Below the pieces are notes generated by a model that did no database searches, was not told the DNA's origin, and saw only the letters and a program-made list of their open reading frames with translations. Of a DNA stretch of 18,860 nucleotides, positions 13,559 through 18,860 are shown piece by piece. Source of the DNA: Rhodobacteraceae bacterium UBA6213 (GTDB taxonomy: Bacteria; Pseudomonadota; Alphaproteobacteria; Rhodobacterales; Rhodobacteraceae); the NCBI GenBank assembly GCA_002421605.1, contig DISJ01000014.1:1-18860 (forward strand). The letters are read 5' to 3'. Both the position numbers and the translations under genes were made by a program. The stretch's first letter is position 1; each line of letters starts with the position of its first letter.

Positions 13559-13589
13559 GGTCTGGAAGCGACCCAGGTTAGGACATCAC

Positions 13590-15941
13590 ATGGACCACGC
13601 ACACGACCATCACGGGCACGGCCACGGCGGCAAAGGCGACCTTCCGCCTGGCACCAAGTCGGCAATCGATCCCGTCTGCGGCATGTCGGTTGCGATCACG
13701 TCTTCGGCGCGGTCGCTCGAACATGGCGGCAAGACATATTATTTTTGTTCGCAGAAGTGTCAGACTTCGTTTGAGGCTGATCCATGGTTCTACGCCTCGG
13801 GCAACGCCGCCAAGCGTGGCGCAGTGGCAAAGCCCGGCGCCGAATACACCTGCCCGATGCACCCCGAGATCGTTCGCGCTGCCCCCGGCAACTGCCCGAT
13901 CTGCGGCATGGCGCTGGAACCGATGCTGCCCTCTGACGAACCCAGCCATGAATTGACGGATTTTACGCGCCGGATGTGGATCAGCGCGGCGGCATCTGTC
14001 CCGCTGATCGCGTTGACGATGGGCGAACTGGTTGGGTTGCCGTTTCGCGTCTGGATCGGGCACCCTTGGGCAAGCTATCTCGAGTTTGCGCTGGCCAGTC
14101 CGGTCGTTCTCTGGGCGGCGCTGCCGTTTTTCCAACGCGGTTGGGATTCACTGCGTAACCGCTCGCCGAACATGTGGACGTTGATCTCGCTGGGTGTCGG
14201 TGCCGCCTATCTCTACTCGTTGGTCGCCACCTTTTTGCCGGGGGTCTTTCCCGCGCAGTACCGGGTGGGCGAGGGTGTTGGCACCTATTTCGAGGCCGCC
14301 GCGGTGATTATCGCGCTGGTCTTTTTGGGGCAGGTGCTGGAATTGCGGGCCCGCGAACGCACCGGCGATGCAATTCGCGCGCTGCTGGACCTGGCACCCA
14401 AGACTGCACGGCGGATTCTACCCGACGGCACTGAATACGATGCACCGCTGGAAAACGTCATGGCGGGCGACCGGCTGCGGGTACGGCCGGGTGATGCCGT
14501 GCCGGTTGATGGCGTGGTGATTTCGGGCACGTCGTCGGTTGATGAAAGCATGCTGACGGGCGAGTCGATGCCGGTGGAAAAGAGCGAAGGCGATACCGTC
14601 ACCGGCGCGACAATTAACAAGAACGGCAGTCTGGTGGTCGAGGCGGCCAAGGTGGGCGCCGACACGGTGCTGGCGCAGATTGTCGAGATGGTCAGCAACG
14701 CCCGCCGCTCGCGCGCGCCAATTCAGGGGCTTGCTGACAAGGTTTCGGCGGTGTTCGTGCCGACAGTGGTTCTGGTGGCGCTGGCGGCGTTCGCAGCGTG
14801 GCTGCTGATCGGCCCGCAGCCCGGATTCGTATTCGCGATGGCAGCGGCGGTGTCGGTGCTGATTATTGCCTGCCCCTGTGCGCTGGGGCTAGCCACACCG
14901 ATTTCTATCACCACCGCCGCCGGGCGCGGCGCGCAGGCGGGGGTGCTGATCAAGGATGCCGAGGCGTTGGAACGAATGGCGGCGGTCGATACGCTGATCA
15001 TCGACAAGACCGGTACGCTAACCGAAGGCCGCCCGAAGCTGACCGATGTGATGGCACTGGGCGACGAGCAGGAGGACACGATCCTGAAGCTGGCGGCAGC
15101 GCTGGAAAAGGGCTCGGAACATCCGCTGGCGGAGGCGATCATTGCAGGCGCGGTGGCGCGCGGCATTACGCCGGGCGAGATCGAAGGCTTCGAGGCGGTA
15201 ACCGGCAAAGGTGTGCAGGGCGTTGTTGGTGGGCTCAAAGTGGCGCTCGGCAACGCCGCGATGATGGCCGATCTGGGGCTTGCGACAGAGGCCGCAGACG
15301 CCGCCGCCGACACACTGCGCGCCGAGGGCAAGACGGCAATGTTTGTGGCGGTCGATGGCAAGGTCTCAGGCATTGTCGCGGTGGCGGACCCGATCAAGGA
15401 AACCGCTGCTGCGGCCATTGATGCGCTGCATGCACAAGGCATACGCGTGATCATGGCCACCGGTGACAACGAGCGCACGGCCCTTGCCGTTGCCGCGAAA
15501 CTGGGCATCGACGAGGTGCGCGCGGGGGTTCTGCCCGAAGGCAAAAAGGACTTGATCGACGCCTTGCGCGCCAAAGGCCGCAAGGTCGCGATGGCCGGTG
15601 ACGGCGTCAACGACGCCCCGGCACTTGCCGCCGCCGATGTCGGCATCGCGATGGGCACTGGGGCGGATGTGGCGATGGAAAGTGCGGGCATCACGCTGCT
15701 GGGTGGTGATCTGACCGGTATCGTGCGGGCGCGCAAGCTGGCCCGCGCCACCTTGCGCAACATCAAGCAGAACCTGTTTTTCGCCTTCATCTACAACGGA
15801 ATAGGTGTGCCAATAGCCGCCGGGGTGCTTTACCCGGTATTTGGGCTCTTGCTGTCGCCGATGATCGCGGCGGCGGCGATGAGCCTCTCATCGGTCTCGG
15901 TCATCACCAACGCGCTGCGGCTGCGCAACGTCAACCTCTAG
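13590..15941 (+). CDS. copA: Cu(I)-exporting P1B-1 ATPase, CopA type (783 aa)
   Basis: Pumps Cu(I) from cytoplasm to periplasm. Begins with a His-rich tail (MDHAHDHHGHGHGGKGD), then a YHS-type domain (about 26-70: IDPVCGMSV...YYFCSQKCQTSFEADP), then a heavy-metal-binding segment (86-113: YTCPMHPEIVRAAPGNCPIC). There is no MxCxxC HMA domain. Catalytic parts: TGES in the actuator domain, C428PC430 in the membrane, D472KTGT, SEHPL, TGDN, GDGVNDAP near 670. The last helix contains MSLSSVSVITNALRL, the Met/Ser pattern of copper pumps. ATG 13590, with AGGA upstream, is chosen because earlier ATGs lie in the promoter. CopZ at 7532 probably supplies its copper. A strong hairpin follows. Confidence 0.94.
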   Translation: MDHAHDHHGHGHGGKGDLPPGTKSAIDPVCGMSVAITSSARSLEHGGKTYYFCSQKCQTSFEADPWFYASGNAAKRGAVAKPGAEYTCPMHPEIVRAAPGNCPICGMALEPMLPSDEPSHELTDFTRRMWISAAASVPLIALTMGELVGLPFRVWIGHPWASYLEFALASPVVLWAALPFFQRGWDSLRNRSPNMWTLISLGVGAAYLYSLVATFLPGVFPAQYRVGEGVGTYFEAAAVIIALVFLGQVLELRARERTGDAIRALLDLAPKTARRILPDGTEYDAPLENVMAGDRLRVRPGDAVPVDGVVISGTSSVDESMLTGESMPVEKSEGDTVTGATINKNGSLVVEAAKVGADTVLAQIVEMVSNARRSRAPIQGLADKVSAVFVPTVVLVALAAFAAWLLIGPQPGFVFAMAAAVSVLIIACPCALGLATPISITTAAGRGAQAGVLIKDAEALERMAAVDTLIIDKTGTLTEGRPKLTDVMALGDEQEDTILKLAAALEKGSEHPLAEAIIAGAVARGITPGEIEGFEAVTGKGVQGVVGGLKVALGNAAMMADLGLATEAADAAADTLRAEGKTAMFVAVDGKVSGIVAVADPIKETAAAAIDALHAQGIRVIMATGDNERTALAVAAKLGIDEVRAGVLPEGKKDLIDALRAKGRKVAMAGDGVNDAPALAAADVGIAMGTGADVAMESAGITLLGGDLTGIVRARKLARATLRNIKQNLFFAFIYNGIGVPIAAGVLYPVFGLLLSPMIAAAAMSLSSVSVITNALRLRNVNL

Positions 15942-15959
15942 GCCGCAGCGCTGAAATGC

Positions 15960-15991
15960 GCGACAGGGCGCCCTTGCGGCTGCCCTGTCGC
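15960..15991. terminator. Bidirectional terminator-like hairpin between copA and the multicopper oxidase gene
   Basis: Perfect 10-bp inverted repeat GCGACAGGGC and GCCCTGTCGC with a 12-base loop, between two convergent genes (copA ends 15941, the oxidase ends 16007). The right side continues TTGGTTT. It is well placed to end both transcripts. Confidence 0.6.
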
Positions 15992-16006
15992 TTGGTTTCG
16001 CGCCTG

Positions 16007-17491
16007 TCAGGCGCTGACCGCGAATTCGGTCATCATGCCGGATGCAAGATGCGCCATGTGGTGGCAATGCAGCATCCAGCGCGCCGCTTCGCCAGCGTCG
16101 ATGGCGATGGTCACCGAGGCCATTGGCGGCACGTAGACGGTATCGCGCATCGCCCCGGCAAAGCGTTGGTTGCCAATGGCGACCACCTGAAACACATGGC
16201 CGTGCAGATGCATCGGGTGCGCCATCATCGACATGTTGTGGAACATCAACTCTACCCGCTGCCCGCTGGTCGCGGTGATCGGCTGATGATTGCCCCATGT
16301 CTTGCCGTTGATCGCCCAGACGTATGGCTGCATCGAGCCGCTCAGCATGACCATTTCCGCGCGGTCCACCGCGCGGCTGGCCAGCGGGGTAACAGCGCGC
16401 AGCGCGCTTTCCTGCGCCAAGTCGGTATCAAAGGCAGGGTGCGGTGTATCGCCAAGCCCTTCCAGTCGGGCAACCACAGCACCGGGCGCGGCAAGGATGA
16501 TGCCGGTGCGCTCGCGCGCGCCTTCGCGCAGTGCCAAAAGCGGAAACGCGCTGGCACCCTTTGGCAGGTCCAACTCGATGTCGAGCCGCTGCGCCATTGC
16601 CACGCCAAAGCGACGCCCGGTGAGCGGCTGCACCGGGTGGCCATCGACGGCCACCAGACGGCCCTCGATCAGTCCGGTGTCGATCCAGAACACCGTTGCT
16701 GCCGAGGCGTTGATGACACGCAGCCGCACCCGCCCACCGTTTTCGACAGCAACCACCTCGGGGTCGCCAAGCGTGCGGTCATTGGCAAGGTAGGCATCAA
16801 AATCAAAGTCGTTCAGGTCCATCGCCATCCCGCCCATCGCCATCCCGCCCATCGACATGCCGCCCATCGGCATACTCATGCCTCCCATTGCCATGCTACC
16901 AGCAGGCGCACCGGCCGTGGCCGCAGAATGATCCATGCCTGCCATCGCGGTGGTGCCGGTGATTTCGGCCAGCACCTCTTCGGCGGGGCGGAACGAGAAG
17001 TCGTGCAGGAACATCACCACCTCTTGCCGATCCGCAGCCACGTCGGCGGCGGATCGCACGATCAGCGGCGCTGCCAACAGCTGCATTTCCTGCACCGGCA
17101 CATGGCTGTGCATCCAGAACGTGCCGGAAATGGGGGCATAGTCGTAGCTGCGCACCTCACCGGGGCGCAGCATGGGGGCGGGCATGTCGGGCACGCCGTC
17201 CTGCTCATTGGGCGGGATTTGGCCGTGCCAGTGGATGATGGTTTCGATATCGAGTTCGTTGGTCAGATCGACCCGAAACCGCTCGCCGGGGTTGAGCACC
17301 AGCCCGGAACCACCCGCGCTGTTTGCCAGCCGGAACACGGTGGCGGCGCGACCATCCACATCGAGCGTGTGGCGTGTCGCGCGCAGCGAAAGTGGCGCAG
17401 CTTGGGCAAATGCGCGCAAAGGAAGCATCGAAGCCGCACCAAGCGCGGCAGAGGCGGCCAGAAAACCGCGACGGGATGGGTTAGGGTTCAT
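16007..17491 (-). CDS. Periplasmic multicopper oxidase, Met-rich, Tat-exported (494 aa)
   Basis: Likely oxidises Cu(I) to Cu(II) in the periplasm (CueO/CopA-oxidase role). A twin-arginine signal (SRRGFLAASAALGAASM) indicates export of the folded, copper-loaded enzyme. All four copper motifs are present: HWHG (87-90), HSH (128-130), HPMHLHGH (425-432) and HCHHMAHLASGM (475-486), giving type 1, 2 and 3 sites. Residues 183-224 form a Met-rich insert with 13 methionines in GM/SM/AM repeats, as in cuprous oxidases. ATG 17491 is preceded by GGAG. It lies 79 bases after the sensor kinase gene on the same strand, so they may be co-transcribed. No CueR box precedes it, so its control may rest with the two-component system. 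Confidence 0.92.
   Translation of the reverse strand: MNPNPSRRGFLAASAALGAASMLPLRAFAQAAPLSLRATRHTLDVDGRAATVFRLANSAGGSGLVLNPGERFRVDLTNELDIETIIHWHGQIPPNEQDGVPDMPAPMLRPGEVRSYDYAPISGTFWMHSHVPVQEMQLLAAPLIVRSAADVAADRQEVVMFLHDFSFRPAEEVLAEITGTTAMAGMDHSAATAGAPAGSMAMGGMSMPMGGMSMGGMAMGGMAMDLNDFDFDAYLANDRTLGDPEVVAVENGGRVRLRVINASAATVFWIDTGLIEGRLVAVDGHPVQPLTGRRFGVAMAQRLDIELDLPKGASAFPLLALREGARERTGIILAAPGAVVARLEGLGDTPHPAFDTDLAQESALRAVTPLASRAVDRAEMVMLSGSMQPYVWAINGKTWGNHQPITATSGQRVELMFHNMSMMAHPMHLHGHVFQVVAIGNQRFAGAMRDTVYVPPMASVTIAIDAGEAARWMLHCHHMAHLASGMMTEFAVSA
16815..16890. repeat. Short tandem repeats encoding the Met-rich insert
   Basis: Imperfect 9-18-base units (such as CATCGCCATCCCGCC, seen twice, and CGACATGCCGCC) are repeated in tandem inside the oxidase gene, encoding MGGMxM on the minus strand. 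Such a run can expand or contract by slippage, changing methionine number without breaking the frame. Confidence 0.6.
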
Positions 17492-17570
17492 GGCGTCTCC
17501 AGAGGGTTGGCGTTGAGATCAAGTGTTTCAGACAAAAGGGCGGTGCCGCTTTGTCGGCGACAGACCGGCG

Positions 17571-18860
17571 TCATCCCAGCGATTCCAGCGGCAAGCGTAC
17601 AACCGCCTCTAGCCCGCCTTCGGGGCGGTTGCGCAAATGCACCTCGCCGCCGTGGGCCTGCACGATGGTGCGCGCAGTGGCGAGGCCAAGGCCCGCGCCG
17701 CCGGTATCGCGGCTACGCGACGCCTCAAAGCGCGCAAAGGGCTCGAACACCGCCTCTAACTGATCCTCTGGCAGGCCAGGCCCGCTATCGGCGATGGTGA
17801 TGCAGGCGGCATCGGGCTCGCGCGTCAGTGTGATTTCGGCCTTGCCGGCGTAGCGGATGGCGTTGTCGATCAGGTTGCGCAGGGCGCGGTTCATCGCGGT
17901 CGGGCGCAGCGTGGCAATGACCGGCACAGTGGGTGAAAAACTCGCCTTATCGGCGCCCGCGTCTGCGGCGAGGTGTGCCAGAACCTCGGACAAGTCCAGC
18001 GTTGCCGATGGCTCGGACTGGGCCGCACCGCGCGCGAAGGCCAGCGTCGCCTCGACCATCTCTTGCATTTCGTCCACCAGCGCGTGCAATCGCTCGGTGT
18101 CTTCGCTCTGGTCAAGCAGCTCCAGCCGCAGACGCATTGCGGTCAAGGGCGAGCGCAGGTCGTGGCTGATCGCGGCCAAAAGATGCGTGCGTTCAGAAAC
18201 AAAACGGGTCAGCCGTTCCTGCATGCGGTTGAAGGCTAGCGTGGTTTCACGCACTTCGGTGGGGCCGCTCAGCGGCAGCGGATCGGTTTCCAACCCCCGG
18301 CCAAGACGATCGGCCCCGCTGGCCAAAGCCCGCATCGGGCCCACCACACGGCGCGAGGTGACCAGCGCGATCAGCGCCACCGCCAAGGCCATCAGTGCCA
18401 GTGGCAACAGCGCCTGCGATGTCACCTGCAGTTCCGGGCGGTCAAACATGGTGCGCACGTTCAGCCATTCGCCGCTCGTCAGTTGGAGCGACAGGCCCAT
18501 TTCCATCGGCTCGGCCCGCTCGGCCATCATCACGTCGTGCATCGAGCGCATGGCGGGCAGGTTGGCCGGTGGTGGCGCGGGTAAGGTGTCGATGATATGG
18601 ATATCGGCGCGCAGGTCGCGCACCGACGGCCCGGCGATCTGGCGCATCCGCGCCACGAAATCTGCAGCGTCGGCGCTGCCCTGCGCAACCGCAGCGGTGG
18701 GTGCGAGCGAAAAGCTCACCAGCGGCGAATTCGCCGAACGCAAGATCGAGGCGTGCAGGCTTTCAGGGGCGTCTTCCAGCAACAGCGCCACGTTGGCCGC
18801 GCGCCCCGCCGCCTCAAGCCCCAATGCCGAGCGTATGGCGCGGCTGCGTTCGTCTGAAAA
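17571..18860 (-). CDS. Sensor histidine kinase, EnvZ-like, N-terminus outside window
   Basis: Membrane sensor of a two-component system. The frame is open through the right edge. Visible: a periplasmic region with no obvious metal motif except a Met/His patch (PAMRSMHDVMMAERAEPMEM), a helix at about 18416-18357 (LLPLALMALAVALIALV), a HAMP linker (SRRVVGPMRALASGADRLGR), the H-box AISHDLRSPLTAM with the phosphorylated His at 18164-18162, the N-box NRALRNLIDNAIRYAG, G1 DSGPGLPED, the F-box FEPFARF and G2 GGAGLGLATA. It ends ESLG, TGA at 17573-17571. The response regulator, usually adjacent, is not in the window and is probably to the right. Its position before the oxidase suggests sensing of periplasmic copper; this is inference. 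Confidence 0.9.
   Translation of the reverse strand, partial: FSDERSRAIRSALGLEAAGRAANVALLLEDAPESLHASILRSANSPLVSFSLAPTAAVAQGSADAADFVARMRQIAGPSVRDLRADIHIIDTLPAPPPANLPAMRSMHDVMMAERAEPMEMGLSLQLTSGEWLNVRTMFDRPELQVTSQALLPLALMALAVALIALVTSRRVVGPMRALASGADRLGRGLETDPLPLSGPTEVRETTLAFNRMQERLTRFVSERTHLLAAISHDLRSPLTAMRLRLELLDQSEDTERLHALVDEMQEMVEATLAFARGAAQSEPSATLDLSEVLAHLAADAGADKASFSPTVPVIATLRPTAMNRALRNLIDNAIRYAGKAEITLTREPDAACITIADSGPGLPEDQLEAVFEPFARFEASRSRDTGGAGLGLATARTIVQAHGGEVHLRNRPEGGLEAVVRLPLESLG

Noticed and set aside
13443..13589. N-terminal extension of copA, including ATG at 13554
   Set aside because: It overlaps the previous gene's end, the hairpin and the CueR-type -35/-10 elements, so it cannot be in the copper-induced transcript.
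14723..15790. Long minus-strand open frame inside copA
   Set aside because: Composition is Ala/Ser/Pro-rich with no domain. The plus strand encodes the full P-type ATPase motifs.
15956..17800. Long plus-strand open frame of 614 codons
   Set aside because: It is antisense to the multicopper oxidase and the kinase end. The His/Arg-rich, low-complexity product is typical of the complement of high-GC coding DNA, and the minus frame holds all copper motifs.
1..18860. CRISPR arrays, tRNA, rRNA, replication origin
   Set aside because: No regularly spaced repeats, cloverleaf-like sequence, rRNA motifs or iteron clusters were seen on either strand.

Overview
The window looks like an accessory metal-resistance and stress region from an alphaproteobacterium, probably of the Rhodobacterales (Roseobacter/Paracoccus-like). 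This rests on high GC, the style of the copper genes, and a decayed lysis cassette resembling those of Rhodobacterales prophages. It is an inference from protein resemblance; there is no rRNA, tRNA or replication gene here to fix the taxon, and chromosome versus plasmid cannot be decided.

Left part (1-4900): the 3' end of a Zn/Cd-type P1B ATPase is followed by a small frame that looks like a nonsense-truncated isoprenylcysteine-methyltransferase-like membrane protein. Next, on the minus strand, lies a tightly coupled operon: sterol desaturase/fatty acid hydroxylase family protein, MFS transporter, DsrE-family protein and a frameshifted rhodanese remnant. The junctions are ATGA, ATGA and TGATG overlaps. 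A divergent ArsR-family regulator fused to a C-terminal rhodanese domain faces this operon, with an imperfect inverted repeat between them. The unit therefore combines sulfur-transfer proteins with transport and a membrane di-iron oxygenase family member.

Middle scar (4900-6250): there is no intact gene here. It holds a broken phage lysis cassette (tail of a membrane protein, a frameshifted inner-membrane spanin, and an overlapping outer-membrane spanin lipoprotein), then an IS21 IstB fragment fused to the left end of an IS3-family element.

Right part (6250-18860): a copper homeostasis island. It holds an exported His-tailed protein, CueR, CopZ, two exported c-type cytochromes, an L,D-transpeptidase, a DUF2933-like membrane protein, a small lipoprotein, a DsbD/ScsB-like thiol-disulfide transporter, a YncE-like beta-propeller, the Cu(I) ATPase CopA, a Met-rich multicopper oxidase and a sensor histidine kinase cut by the window edge. 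Six MerR-type promoters share the pattern TTGACC, then a 19-bp spacer carrying a TTCC...GGAA dyad. They precede cueR, copZ, the L,D-transpeptidase/cytochrome operon, the DUF2933/lipoprotein/DsbD-like unit, the beta-propeller and copA. They suggest one CueR controls all of these units, linking Cu(I) export from the cytoplasm to envelope repair (peptidoglycan cross-linking, disulfide control, periplasmic electron transfer). The most novel point is the placement of an L,D-transpeptidase and two cytochromes under an apparent CueR promoter.
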